The position numbers were made by a program, and so were the translations under genes. The notes below the pieces were generated by a model. It saw only the letters and a program-made list of their open reading frames with translations. It searched no databases and was not told the DNA's origin. Positions 16,347 to 24,644 of a stretch of 64,000 nucleotides of DNA are shown piece by piece. How positions within the stretch are numbered: position 1 is the first letter of the stretch; every line of letters begins with the position of its first letter. The DNA is from Psychromarinibacter sp048262455 (GTDB lineage Bacteria; Pseudomonadota; Alphaproteobacteria; Rhodobacterales; Rhodobacteraceae): assembly GCA_048262455.1 (NCBI GenBank), contig JBLXFD010000007.1:92067-156066 (forward strand). The letters run 5' to 3'.

Positions 16347-17267
16347 TCACAGCTTGAGCGCCGGGATGATCTGCTTCTTGCGGCTCATCACGCCGGGCAG
16401 CACCACGCTGTCGCCGGTAACCTGCGCGCCAAAGCTTTTCTCGGCCACGCTCTTCACCACGTCGTTGGGCACCAGCAGCGTCGCCTGTTCCTTCAGGATG
16501 TCCACGACGAACAGGAGCACCTGGTCGACCCCGTCCTCCTGCGCCACCTGCGGCATCGCCTGCATCAACGCGTCCTTGCGCGACAGCGGCACCTCGGGAG
16601 AGGTCGTCTCCAGCACCGAAACGCGGAACTTGGTGCCCGAGACCTCGTATTCCTTGCTGTCCATGCGCAGCAGCTCGGCTTCGGAGAAGGCCGAGACGTC
16701 GGACTTGGCCGCGAACATCTCGGCCGCGAAGTCGGGGATCGAGACGCGAAGGTCGGCGGCGAGCGATTCTGCCAGCTCGCGGTCCTGCCCGGTGGTGGTG
16801 GGGGACCGGAATTCCAGCGTGTCCGACAGGATGCAGGACAGCATCAGCCCCTTCACGCCCTCGGTCATCTCGGCGGCATGCGGGCCCATCAGGTTGTGCA
16901 TGATGGTGGCGGTGCAGGCGAGCGGCTTGATGGTGATGTCGATCGGCGCCGCCGTCTCCAGCCCGCCGAACAGCTTGTGGTGGTCGATGATCTGCAGGAT
17001 GTCGGCGTCGCTGATGTTGTCCGGCAGCTCGGCGGGGTTGTTGGTGTCGACGATCACCACCTGCTCGCTCGCCGCGACGCCGTCGATGATCTTCGGCTGC
17101 TCGAAGCCCCAGCGCTGCAGCACGAACTTCGCCTCGGTATTGGGCTCGCCCAGCAGCACCGCCTCGGCGGGCTGGTCGCGGTGGTTGGTCATGTACCAGG
17201 CCCAGATCAGCGGCGAGGCGGTCGAGTCGGTGTCGGGGGATTTGTGGCCGAAGACTTTGATGGTCAT
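16347..17267 (-). CDS. ppaC: Manganese-dependent inorganic pyrophosphatase (family II)
   Basis: A 306-aa DHH-family pyrophosphatase. Metal ligands appear in GHKSPDTDS (residues 7-15), VDTNN (around 72-76) and IIDHHK (around 91-96), and the pyrophosphate-binding C-terminal SRKKQIIP is present at about 295-302. It hydrolyses PPi in the cytoplasm. Length is normal and there are no CBS domains. Preceded by a 91-nt spacer shared with the divergent DUF2161 gene. Confidence 0.95.
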   Translation of the reverse strand: MTIKVFGHKSPDTDSTASPLIWAWYMTNHRDQPAEAVLLGEPNTEAKFVLQRWGFEQPKIIDGVAASEQVVIVDTNNPAELPDNISDADILQIIDHHKLFGGLETAAPIDITIKPLACTATIMHNLMGPHAAEMTEGVKGLMLSCILSDTLEFRSPTTTGQDRELAESLAADLRVSIPDFAAEMFAAKSDVSAFSEAELLRMDSKEYEVSGTKFRVSVLETTSPEVPLSRKDALMQAMPQVAQEDGVDQVLLFVVDILKEQATLLVPNDVVKSVAEKSFGAQVTGDSVVLPGVMSRKKQIIPALKL

Positions 17268-17358
17268 TACAGATACGTCCGTGATGGGAATTCCGGCGTC
17301 TCTATAGGACCGCGCGGGGCGCTTGTCACCCGGCGGCGCTTGCGGTCAAATCGCACGC

Positions 17359-18024
17359 ATGGCCGTCTTCCGCGAAACCGATCTGTACCCGCCGGTAAAG
17401 GCCTTCCTCGCGGCGCAGGGCTACGAGGTGAAGGGCGAGGTGGCAGAGGCCGACGTGGTGGCCTGCCGCGAGGACGACCCGCCGGTGATCGTCGAGCTGA
17501 AGGCGGGCTTCTCGCTGTCGCTGCTGCAGCAGGGGGTGGCGCGGCTGGCGGTGACGGACGCGGTCTACCTTTGTGTGCCGAAGCGATCCGGCCGCGTCGC
17601 GGCGCGGGCGCTGGCGGAGAACACGCGGCTGTGCCGGCGGCTGGGGCTGGGGGTGATGACGGTGCGGCTGAGCGACGGGCTGGTGGAGGTGCTGGCCGAT
17701 CCCGGCCCCTACGCCCCCCGCAAATGCGCCCGCCGCCGCGGCAGGCTGCTGCGCGAGTTTGCCCGGCGCGAGGGGGACCCGGCGCTGGGCGGCGCCACCC
17801 GTTCCGGTCAGGTCACGGCCTATCGTCAGGATTCGGTGAAACTGGCGGCGCATCTTTCAATGGCGGGGCCCTGCCGGGGCGCAGTCGTGGCCGCCGCCAC
17901 CGGCGTGGCGCAGGCTACGCGGATGATGGCGGACGATCACTATGGCTGGTTCGAGCGGGTCGAGCGCGGGGTCTATGCGCTGACCGACCGGGGGCGAGAG
18001 GGGCTGCGGGCCTACGGCACCTGA
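17359..18024 (+). CDS. DUF2161 family protein
   Basis: A 221-aa protein starting MAVFRETDLYPPVKAFLAAQ. The segment EVAEADVVACREDDPPVIVELKAGFS resembles a restriction-endonuclease-like core (E...D...E-x-K), and relatives are annotated as DUF2161 phosphodiesterase-like proteins. The C-terminal ERVERGVYALTDRGREGL looks like a winged-helix. Nuclease activity is possible but unproven. An upstream in-frame start is open but lacks a ribosome site. Confidence 0.75.
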   Translation: MAVFRETDLYPPVKAFLAAQGYEVKGEVAEADVVACREDDPPVIVELKAGFSLSLLQQGVARLAVTDAVYLCVPKRSGRVAARALAENTRLCRRLGLGVMTVRLSDGLVEVLADPGPYAPRKCARRRGRLLREFARREGDPALGGATRSGQVTAYRQDSVKLAAHLSMAGPCRGAVVAAATGVAQATRMMADDHYGWFERVERGVYALTDRGREGLRAYGT

Positions 18025-18029
18025 CGGCG

Positions 18030-18365
18030 CTACGCCGTCTGCACCAGCCACACGCCCCCCACCAGCATCAGCACCGCCACCAGCAGCACCGCGCCGATGG
18101 CGATCCAGTGGCCGCTGCCGCCGGATTGGCGCGGCTCCATGGACACAGGCCTTGGCCCTACGGCGGCGCTGGGCCCGTCGCTGCGGCCCATCTCCTCGCG
18201 GTAGGCCGCGCTGCGCGCCGCAGGACCGGGGGCCGTGCCCCCTGCTTCGGCGTCAGTGCCAAGGGGGGCGGCGGAAGGATCGGGAAAGCCGATCTTGTCA
18301 CCGGCGCGGCCGCTGTCGATGTCCTTGCGCAGGCGGTCGGTGGTGGGGGCATGATCTTGGGGCAT
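18030..18365 (-). CDS. Small C-terminal-anchored membrane protein
   Basis: A 111-aa protein with a long hydrophilic, Pro/Gly/Ala-rich N-terminal part and a single membrane helix at the very end (residues 87-109, HWIAIGAVLLVAVLMLVGGVWL). No family recognised. It lies 65 nt downstream of the SDR gene but has its own GGAAC-N17-GGTT promoter-like element, shared in type with the SDR and BON genes, so it is probably a stress-induced envelope protein. Confidence 0.7.
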   Translation of the reverse strand: MPQDHAPTTDRLRKDIDSGRAGDKIGFPDPSAAPLGTDAEAGGTAPGPAARSAAYREEMGRSDGPSAAVGPRPVSMEPRQSGGSGHWIAIGAVLLVAVLMLVGGVWLVQTA

Positions 18366-18395
18366 GGCAGTGCTCCGTTCAGGGTTCGCAAGGCC

Positions 18396-18421
18396 AACCG
18401 GCGGCGGCCCTGCTTGGTTCC
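18396..18421 (-). promoter_or_regulatory. GGAAC-N17-GGTT promoter-like element for the tail-anchored protein gene
   Basis: On the reverse strand GGAAC (18417-18421) is followed 17 nt later by GGTT (18396-18399), about 30 nt before the ATG at 18365. This fits the EcfG-type general stress consensus GGAAC-N16/17-cGTT except for one base. It is one of three such elements in one kilobase. Confidence 0.55.
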
Positions 18422-18430
18422 GCTCTCGCG

Positions 18431-19285
18431 TCAGATGATCGGCTTTCCGCCTGTGACCGCGATGGTTGCCCCGGAGGTGTAGCTGGACCTCGGGTCCGCC
18501 AGCATCACGTAGGCCGAGGCCAGTTCCGCCGGCTGTGCCGGGCGCTTCATCGGGTAGTTGCCGCCGAAGTTCGCCACACGGTCCTCTGGCATGGTCGAGG
18601 GGATCAATGGGGTCCAGACCGGGCCGGGCGCCACGCAGTTCACGCGGATGTCCTTTTCGGCCAGCATCTGCGCCAGCCCGGCAGAGAAGTTCTGGATCGC
18701 GCTCTTGGTGGTAGCATAGGCCAGCAGCCCCGGGTTCGGCATGTCAGAGTTGACCGAGGCGGTGTTGATGATAGACCCGCCCGCCTTCATCAGCGGCACC
18801 GCCGCCTTGGACAGGTAAAACATCGCGTGGATGTTGGTGCGGAAGGTCAGCTCCCACTCCTCGTCGGTCAGTTCCCCGATAGTGTCCACGTGCTTCTGGT
18901 GCGCGGCATTGTTCACGAGGATGTCGAGCCGCCCGAAGGTCTCGTGCGCCTCCTTCACGATCTTGCGGCAATGCGCGGCGTCCTGCAGATCGCCCGCCTG
19001 CACCAGCGCGCGCTGGCCGGCCTCTTCCACCAGGCGCTTCGTTTCCTCGGCCTCGTCATGCTCGTCGAGGTAGGAGATCGCCACGTCGGCCCCCTCACGG
19101 GCAAAGGCCAGTGCGACGGCGCGGCCGATGCCGCTGTCGGCCCCGGTGATCAGCGCCGCCATGCCCTTCAGCCGCCCCGATCCTTCATAGCTGTCCTCGC
19201 CGTGGTCGGGGCGGGGGTCCATCTTGTCGGTGCGGCCGGGCATCGGCTGCTTCTGTTTCGGAAAGGGTGGTTTCGGGTAACTCAT
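18431..19285 (-). CDS. SDR family oxidoreductase (YghA-like, stress-type)
   Basis: A 284-aa short-chain dehydrogenase. The extended N terminus (PKPPFPKQKQPMPGRTDKMD) is typical of YghA/glucose-and-ribitol dehydrogenase-like enzymes. The NAD(P) motif TGADSGIGRA is near residue 47, NNAAH and the catalytic Tyr-x3-Lys in YATTKSA are present, and it ends TVAVTGGKPII-like. AAGGAGG lies 7 nt before the chosen ATG. Family members are often in general stress regulons of alphaproteobacteria, in line with the GGAAC promoter-like element upstream. Divergent from the BON gene. Confidence 0.9.
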   Translation of the reverse strand: MSYPKPPFPKQKQPMPGRTDKMDPRPDHGEDSYEGSGRLKGMAALITGADSGIGRAVALAFAREGADVAISYLDEHDEAEETKRLVEEAGQRALVQAGDLQDAAHCRKIVKEAHETFGRLDILVNNAAHQKHVDTIGELTDEEWELTFRTNIHAMFYLSKAAVPLMKAGGSIINTASVNSDMPNPGLLAYATTKSAIQNFSAGLAQMLAEKDIRVNCVAPGPVWTPLIPSTMPEDRVANFGGNYPMKRPAQPAELASAYVMLADPRSSYTSGATIAVTGGKPII

Positions 19286-19313
19286 GGCGGCCTCCTTCGG
19301 GATCGACTGTGTA

Positions 19314-19338
19314 AACCGGGGCTGCACGGCGATGTTCC
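19314..19338 (-). promoter_or_regulatory. GGAAC-N16-GGTT promoter-like element for the SDR gene
   Basis: Reverse-strand GGAAC at 19334-19338 and GGTT at 19314-19317 are 16 nt apart and about 30 nt before the SDR start. Matches the EcfG-class consensus (one base off in the -10). The bases after GGAAC (ATCG) are the same as in the divergent BON element. Confidence 0.6.
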
Positions 19339-19390
19339 AAAGGCGGGCTACGCGTCATTCCGCCGGTCTGCGCTGGGTATGAGCCGGGCG

Positions 19391-19416
19391 GGAACATCGT
19401 CCGGCGGATCGGGGTT
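19391..19416 (+). promoter_or_regulatory. GGAAC-N17-GGTT promoter-like element for the BON gene
   Basis: Forward GGAAC at 19391-19395 and GGTT at 19413-19416, 17 nt apart, 37 nt before the ATG at 19454. Same class as the two elements on the other strand. Confidence 0.6.
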
Positions 19417-19453
19417 TTCCTGATACCGAATGCATTTTTACTCGGAGGTAACG

Positions 19454-20113
19454 ATGGCACGCTATGAAAGAGGTCAGGAACGCCGCGGCCGGGGCCGCTG
19501 GCAGGATGAGGATCGCTGGCGCGAGGAAGATCGTGCGCGCGGCTCGGATGAGGGTTGGGCCGATCCGGAACGGCAGGGCTACGAGCGGCCCCGCGCCGGC
19601 GGCTATGGCGGCTATATGGGTCCGACGCCCTACGCGGGCGGCGGCATGATGCCCTTCGCCATGGTTCCGCCCTGGGGCGCGGGCTTTGGCACGGACCCCT
19701 ACACGGGTGGACGCAGCCGCAATGACTGGCGCGCCGATCAGGGCCGCCGCGATCCGCATGAGCGGGACTTTTTCGACAAGGCCGCGGACGAGGTCTCTTC
19801 CTGGTTCGGCGACGAGGCGGCAGAGCATCGTCGCGAGGAAGACCACCGTGGCCGTGGGCCCAAGGGCTACCAGCGCTCCGACGCGCGGATCGAGGAGGAC
19901 GTGCACGACCGTCTGACCCACGACCGCTACGTCGACGCCTCGGAGGTCAGCGTGACGGTGAAAGACCGCGAGGTGACGCTGGACGGCACCGTCCACTCCC
20001 GCCGCGCCAAGCGCCGGGCAGAGGACTGCTGCGAAGAGGTCTATGGCGTCGAGCATGTGCAGAACAACCTGCGCGTCATGCGTCAGGACCTGCCGCCTAC
20101 CGGCGCCATCTGA
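19454..20113 (+). CDS. BON-domain protein
   Basis: A 219-aa protein. The first two thirds are Arg/Gly/Asp-rich and low in complexity (repeated RGR, DRW, GGYGG), with a short GGMMPFAMVPPWGAGFG stretch; the last third (about 140-215) is a BON domain (RIEEDVHDRLTHDRYVDASE, DREVTLDGTVHSRRAKRRAE, VEHVQNNLRV). BON domains bind membranes or phospholipids and occur in osmotic-stress proteins such as OsmY. No signal peptide is evident. GGAGG at 19444-19448 sets the start. Confidence 0.85.
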   Translation: MARYERGQERRGRGRWQDEDRWREEDRARGSDEGWADPERQGYERPRAGGYGGYMGPTPYAGGGMMPFAMVPPWGAGFGTDPYTGGRSRNDWRADQGRRDPHERDFFDKAADEVSSWFGDEAAEHRREEDHRGRGPKGYQRSDARIEEDVHDRLTHDRYVDASEVSVTVKDREVTLDGTVHSRRAKRRAEDCCEEVYGVEHVQNNLRVMRQDLPPTGAI

Positions 20114-20132
20114 CGCCGTTTGCCGAATGAAG

Positions 20133-20170
20133 AACGGCCGGTCGCTGGAAAGCGGCCGGCCGTTTCTGTT
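20133..20170. terminator. Rho-independent terminator after the BON gene
   Basis: A 13-bp stem (left arm 20133-20145, AACGGCCGGTCGC; right arm 20152-20164) with a 6-nt loop, followed on the forward strand by TCTGTTTT. It may also serve the convergent Hint gene, though the reverse strand lacks a strong T-run. Confidence 0.8.
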
Positions 20171-20186
20171 TTGGATAGACTGATAA

Positions 20187-20981
20187 TCAGGCCGCAGCCA
20201 TCGCCTCGAACTCCTCCGCCGACAGGCGCGGGGCGCAGAGCGGGCCAAAGTCGGCGGCCGTCAGGATATGCGGGAAGAACGACAGGAACAGCCGCAGCCC
20301 GTCGGCGCCCACGCGGTTCACGAGGTCGGGGCCGGGGTGGTAGCTCTCGATCTCCAGCCCGTTGGCGCGCAGGATGTGGTGGTCCTTGAACGCCAGGTGA
20401 TAGGTGCTGACCGGCGAGGCGGGGGCGACGCGGATCACGCTTTGCCCGTCCTCGAAGGCGGTGATGGGCGTCAGCGCCGAATCGTCCTGCACCAGCTCGC
20501 GCAGCCGCTCGCTGCGATGCAGCAGCCGGGCGTGGGGGGCGAGCATCAGGTCGGGCATCGGCCGGGCCGGGCCGAAGCTGTCCACCGGGATGCGGAACAG
20601 GCGCGCCGGGGTCTGGCCGGGCTGCTGGTTGGGCAGCAGCGTGATGGTGCCGATCCACAGCAGTGTCTGGTAACCGGCGTCCCGCGTCTCGATCCGGGTG
20701 CCCGGCAGCAGGTCCTCCACCGCGACGGGCCCGTCCTCGGTGGCCATGATGGTGCCGCGGGCGAGAGCGCAGAAGGCGCTTTCGAACAGCGGGTGCGCCG
20801 GCGCGCGCTTGACCACCTCGGCCAGAGAATTGTCCGGCAGCAGCGACATCGCCTCGTAGCGGCGCATGGGAAAGCGGGTCTGCGGTGCGATCGTCGGGCG
20901 GCGGGCGGTCCAGCGCTGCTGCACGCCCTGCGAGACGGGTCTGGCCTCGCCGGGGCCGCCGGGGCGGTGTGGGTAAGTCAT
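20187..20981 (-). CDS. Hint-domain (Hint_2) protein
   Basis: A 264-aa protein. From about residue 70 it shows the Hint fold of intein/hedgehog-like proteins: CALARGTIMATEDGPVAVED and LLPGTRIETRDAG, then LLWIGTITL, LAPHARLLHR (block-type His), and AFKDHHILRANGLEIESYHPG near the end. Rhodobacterales have many such Hint_2 proteins, often fused to haemolysin-type repeats; here no repeat or C-terminal cargo is seen. The Cys in 'SAFCALARGT' is at the expected nucleophile position. Autoprocessing is possible. Start chosen at ATG 20981 with AAGGATGG upstream. Confidence 0.75.
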   Translation of the reverse strand: MTYPHRPGGPGEARPVSQGVQQRWTARRPTIAPQTRFPMRRYEAMSLLPDNSLAEVVKRAPAHPLFESAFCALARGTIMATEDGPVAVEDLLPGTRIETRDAGYQTLLWIGTITLLPNQQPGQTPARLFRIPVDSFGPARPMPDLMLAPHARLLHRSERLRELVQDDSALTPITAFEDGQSVIRVAPASPVSTYHLAFKDHHILRANGLEIESYHPGPDLVNRVGADGLRLFLSFFPHILTAADFGPLCAPRLSAEEFEAMAAA

Positions 20982-21040
20982 TCTATCCATCCTTAAAACC
21001 AATTGATCCGCAAACCGGCGCGGCGGGCGCCGGGGTGCGG

Positions 21041-21187
21041 CTAGCCGTTCGCGGCGCGCAGCACCGGGATCTTCGCGTCGCGGCGGGCGATGGTTTCGAC
21101 CCGGGTGGCGCCACGGGTCCAGGGCATCTTGACCTCGACCTTGGCGGCTTCCCTGGTGACGGTGGTGATCCAGCGTTTCTTCGACAT
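21041..21187 (-). CDS. Small basic conserved protein, 48 aa
   Basis: Reads MSKKRWITTVTREAAKVEVK and then PWTRGATRVETIARRDA. An AAGAGG site lies about 5 nt upstream of the ATG. I recall 45-50 aa proteins with the M-P-W-x-R-G-x-R-R-x-x-x-I-A-R-R pattern across Rhodobacterales, uncharacterised. Longer in-frame starts exist but lack a ribosome site. Function unknown; the charge suggests nucleic-acid or membrane-surface association. Confidence 0.65.
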   Translation of the reverse strand: MSKKRWITTVTREAAKVEVKMPWTRGATRVETIARRDAKIPVLRAANG

Positions 21188-21344
21188 CTGCCTCTTCCCT
21201 CTTGCCAGCGAGGGGCGCTCCCCCCGTGTTTCCCGATGCGCCTGAATTGGCGGCCTCACATCGGACTATCGGCGTCCAATGGGGCTGCAGAATGACCGGG
21301 AGAGGGTATTTTGGGGCGGCAAGGGGCCGGGAATGAGGCGCCTT

Positions 21345-22103
21345 CTACAGGCGGATCACAGAGACGAGGCGGCCGTAATCGGCCTCGCGCCGGTGCTGGC
21401 TGCGGCGGTAGGAATAGAACCGCAGGGGGTCGGAATAGGTGCAGTGGCGGGTCCATTCCGCCCGTCCCACCCCCGCGGCGCGCAGCCGGTGCAGGCCGAA
21501 GCCGGGCAGGTCGAACTGCAGCCGGTCGCCGTCGCCGGCGGCGAAGAAGCGGGCGTTGGCGGGGTCCTTGGCGATGAAGCTGTCGCGCATCTCGGGGCCG
21601 ACCTCGTAGGCCGGCTGGCTGATCGAGGGGCCGATGACCGCGGTGATGTCGGCGCGCGCGGCGCCCAGCCGCTCCATCGCCTCGACCGTCGTTTCCAGCA
21701 CCCCGTCCAGCGCGCCGCGCCAGCCGGCATGGGCGGCGCCGACGACGCCGGCCTTCGGGTCGGCGAACAGCACCGGCTGGCAGTCGGCGGTCAGGATCGC
21801 CAGCGCCAGCCCCGGCGTCGCGGTCACCAGCGCGTCGGCCTGCGGCACCGCGCCGGGGGCGACATCGTCGGCAAGGACGGCGGTGGCCGAATGCACCTGC
21901 CGCACGCCCACCAGCGCCTCTGGCGGGACATCCATCGCCTGCGCGACGCGGGTGCGGTTGATCGACACGGCCTCTGCCTGGTCCGAGGACCCGGTGCCGC
22001 AGTTCAGCCCCGCGAACACCCCCGAGGACGCCCCGCCCAGGCGGGTGAAGAAGCCGTGGCGCACGGGCTTCAGGGCGGGCGATGTAAGGATTTCCAGCGT
22101 CAT
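21345..22103 (-). CDS. pgeF: Peptidoglycan editing factor / multicopper-polyphenol oxidase-like (YfiH, DUF152)
   Basis: A 252-aa PgeF/YfiH protein. Signatures: GFFTRLGGASSGVFAGLNCG near residue 17, VHSATAV, TADCQPVLFADP near 108, HAGWRGALDGVL near 125, and the C-terminal RFYSYRRSQ. The His and Cys residues form the metal-dependent active site of the family, which removes L-Ser-containing peptidoglycan precursors and acts on purine nucleosides. Last gene of the lgt-midA-pgeF operon; its ATG overlaps the midA stop. Confidence 0.92.
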   Translation of the reverse strand: MTLEILTSPALKPVRHGFFTRLGGASSGVFAGLNCGTGSSDQAEAVSINRTRVAQAMDVPPEALVGVRQVHSATAVLADDVAPGAVPQADALVTATPGLALAILTADCQPVLFADPKAGVVGAAHAGWRGALDGVLETTVEAMERLGAARADITAVIGPSISQPAYEVGPEMRDSFIAKDPANARFFAAGDGDRLQFDLPGFGLHRLRAAGVGRAEWTRHCTYSDPLRFYSYRRSQHRREADYGRLVSVIRL

Positions 22104-23161
22104 GGCTCCAGTCCCGGCGGCGGCGCGGTTCCCCGCGGGTGAAAGCCCACCACCTTGAACAGGCTCCCCATTTCCGCCGGATGGGTCAAGCGGCGATGTG
22201 CCGCGACGTGGCTATCCAGCGCCTCACCCTGCAGCCTGTCGGCGAGGGCCCGCGCACGCTGCGTAATCCCGAGGCGTTCAAGGAACACTCCCTGCGGCGT
22301 CAGCGCGCCATGGGCAAGGCCGGGGGCGGCGGCGGCAAGGGCGCGGAAGTCGACATGCGCCGTCAGGTCCGCCTCGCCGGGGCTGGCCAGGGGGTCCTCC
22401 GGGGCGTGGCCGCGCAGGGCCTGCAGCGTGTCGCCCGTACCGCCCCAGTCGCCGTAGTCGATCACCAGCGCCGCGCCGCCGTGCCGGGCGATGCGGGCCT
22501 CCATCTCTGCCATGACGGGCCGGGCGGGGGCGCAGGTCTCGACCATGGTGCCCTGGGGCAGGTCCTGCCGCGTGGACAGCTCCGCCAGCGGCGCGGGGGC
22601 GGAGAGCGCGAAGGCCAGCCGGCCCTCCGGCGCCACCACCACCCGCTCGCGCCAGCCGTCTCTGTCGCGCAGGAACTGGCGGATCGGCAGGGCGTCGAAG
22701 AACTCGTTGGCCACCAGCAGCAGCGGCGCCTCCGGCAGCTCCGCCGCGCTGTCGCACCACGTCACGGGATGGGGGCCCAGCGTCTTGCGCTGCCGGGCGC
22801 GCAGAGTGGGCGAGGCCTCGACCAGGTGCACCCGGGCGGCCTGGTGAAAGCCCGGCACCCCCCGCGTGGCGCGCAGCAGGTCGGCCATCAAGGTGCCGCG
22901 CCCCGGACCCAGCTCTGCCAGCGTCACCGGCGCGGGCGCGCCCTGGTCCAGCCAGGCCTGCGCCAGGCACAGCCCCAACAGCTCGCCGAACATCTGGCTG
23001 ATCTCCGGCGCGGTGGTGAAATCGCCCCCGGCGCCGAAGGGATCGCGAGTGCTGTAATAGCCATGTTCAGGATGCAGCAGGCAGTCGTGCATGTAGTCGG
23101 CAATGCTCAGCGGCCCGGTGGCGGCGATGCGCCGCACCAGCAGCCGCGCCAGTGGCGTCAT
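22100..23161 (-). CDS. SAM-dependent methyltransferase, MidA/NDUFAF7 family (DUF185)
   Basis: A 353-aa class I methyltransferase. It starts MTPLARLLVRRIAATGPLSI and has HPEHGYYSTRDPFGAGGDF, TAPEISQMFGELLG, the SAM-binding AELGPGRGTLMADLLRA near residue 85, and VANEFFDALPIRQF near 150. Mitochondrial NDUFAF7 methylates an Arg in complex I; bacterial targets are less clear. Start forms ATGA with the lgt stop and its own stop overlaps pgeF, so the three are translationally coupled. Confidence 0.9.
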   Translation of the reverse strand: MTPLARLLVRRIAATGPLSIADYMHDCLLHPEHGYYSTRDPFGAGGDFTTAPEISQMFGELLGLCLAQAWLDQGAPAPVTLAELGPGRGTLMADLLRATRGVPGFHQAARVHLVEASPTLRARQRKTLGPHPVTWCDSAAELPEAPLLLVANEFFDALPIRQFLRDRDGWRERVVVAPEGRLAFALSAPAPLAELSTRQDLPQGTMVETCAPARPVMAEMEARIARHGGAALVIDYGDWGGTGDTLQALRGHAPEDPLASPGEADLTAHVDFRALAAAAPGLAHGALTPQGVFLERLGITQRARALADRLQGEALDSHVAAHRRLTHPAEMGSLFKVVGFHPRGTAPPPGLEP

Positions 23162-24042
23162 TCCCGCCGCCGGCGCGCCCAGATCACCAGCGCCAGCCCG
23201 ATCAGCGCCATGGGAAGCGACAGCAGCTGCCCCATCTTCAGCCCGGCTTCGCCCAGCTGCACCACGTAGCCCATGGGATTGTCGAGGGTGATGTACTGCG
23301 CGTCCGCCTGCCGGTAGAACTCTATGACAAAGCGCGCGGCGCCGTAGAAGGCGATGAACATGCCGGTCAGCGCCCAAGGCGTCTTCAGCCAGCCCCGCGC
23401 CAGCGCCAGCCATGTCAGCAGCGCCAGCAGCACCAGCCCCTCCAGCCCCGCCTCGTACAGCTGCGAGGGATGGCGGGCGCAGGGCCCCTCGACCCCCGGG
23501 CAGGCCTGCGCCGAGGCGCCCGGGAAGATTACGCCCCAGGGCATGGTGGTGGGCAGGCCCCAAAGCTCTGCGTTGATGAAGTTGGCAAGGCGCCCGAAGA
23601 ACAGCCCCGGCGGCACCGCGATCGCCAGCATGTCCGCCACCCGCCCCGGCGAGGTGCCCACCTTGTAGCTGAACGCCAGGATCACCACCGCCATGCCAAG
23701 GAACCCGCCGTGGAACGACATGCCGCCGTTCCAGATCATCAGGATCTCGCCGGGGTTCGCCAGGTAGTAGCCCGGCTGGTAGAACAGCACGAAGCCCAGC
23801 CGCCCGCCGAGGATGATCGCCAGGATGATCCATGTGACGAAGTCGTCCACCTGCGCCGGCGTCAGGGGCGGATCGCCCCGCCACAGCGCGGGCCGGCGCA
23901 TCAGCGCGACGCCGATCCGCCAGCCGGCGATGATCCCGGCGATATAGGCCAGCGCGTACCAGCGCAGCGCGAAGGTGAACCCGCCCAGTTCGATCGCGAA
24001 GATCTCGGGCGAAATGACGGGAAAGGGGATGGCAGCCAGCAT
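23158..24042 (-). CDS. lgt: Prolipoprotein diacylglyceryl transferase
   Basis: A 294-aa inner-membrane enzyme with seven membrane helices. Family blocks seen: ALRWYALAYIAGIIAGW near residue 25, GGRLGFVLFYQPGYY, WNGGMSFHGGFLGM near 100 with the essential His, GRLANFINAELWG near 145 containing the catalytic region, and HPSQLYEAGLEGL near 185. It attaches diacylglycerol to lipobox Cys of prolipoproteins such as the I78 lipoprotein later in this window. AAGGAG precedes the chosen ATG; upstream in-frame codons are not conserved. Confidence 0.97.
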   Translation of the reverse strand: MLAAIPFPVISPEIFAIELGGFTFALRWYALAYIAGIIAGWRIGVALMRRPALWRGDPPLTPAQVDDFVTWIILAIILGGRLGFVLFYQPGYYLANPGEILMIWNGGMSFHGGFLGMAVVILAFSYKVGTSPGRVADMLAIAVPPGLFFGRLANFINAELWGLPTTMPWGVIFPGASAQACPGVEGPCARHPSQLYEAGLEGLVLLALLTWLALARGWLKTPWALTGMFIAFYGAARFVIEFYRQADAQYITLDNPMGYVVQLGEAGLKMGQLLSLPMALIGLALVIWARRRRE

Positions 24043-24136
24043 GGGGCACTCCTTGGGGCGGCTCCGCGGGAAGGTCAACCTTGAGAAGCGGCGCGGCCCG
24101 GCCCATATAGAGGCCGACACGGAATGGAGCCATGCC

Positions 24137-24409
24137 ATGCAGACCCGCAACAGGTTTTTCGACGACATCGGTCAGCTGATGACCAACGCGATGGGCGTGG
24201 CCCAGGGCGCCAAGGAAGAGGCCGAGACGGCGATGAAGGGCCTGATGGACCGCTGGCTTGCCGATCGCGACTTCGTGACCCGCGAGGAGTTCGACGCGGT
24301 GCGCGCCATGGCCCAGAAGGCGCGTGAGGAGAACGAGGCGCTGAAGGCGCGAATCACCTCGCTGGAGAAGGCGGGAAGCACCGGCGGCGAGGCGAAGAAG
24401 GCCAAGTAG
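24137..24409 (+). CDS. UbiK/BMFP family accessory protein
   Basis: A 90-aa BMFP-domain protein: MQTRNRFFDDIGQLMTNAM, then VTREEFDAVRAMAQKAREEN and a C-terminal coiled coil LKARITSLEKA. UbiK helps ubiquinone biosynthesis by linking Ubi enzymes to lipids; the alphaproteobacterial relatives share the trimeric coiled-coil layout. The start at 24137 is used; another ATG at 24132 is out of frame. Divergent from lgt. Confidence 0.85.
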   Translation: MQTRNRFFDDIGQLMTNAMGVAQGAKEEAETAMKGLMDRWLADRDFVTREEFDAVRAMAQKAREENEALKARITSLEKAGSTGGEAKKAK

Positions 24410-24644
24410 CCAAGCTTTTCCGCCAATCTGCTTCACCCGTGAAGGGTTTCGCGCCGATATCGTGGCCGCGCCTCGGCGGTCCACAGGATAAGGCGGTTAT
24501 CCCCTAGATATTACTTTACACTGCGAATCACCTGCCCTTACCATATCTCGTAGGGGCAGGCGGCAACGACTGCCGTCCCTAGAGCAGGCACCGAGTTCTG
24601 GGGCAACTGAAGCGACCTCGGAACGAAAATGAAAGAGGCCGGGC

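Noticed and set aside
24410..24644. tRNA or structural RNA in the AT-richer gap before ybjN
   Set aside because: No cloverleaf, no GTTCRANNC arm and no terminator; most likely promoter sequence only.
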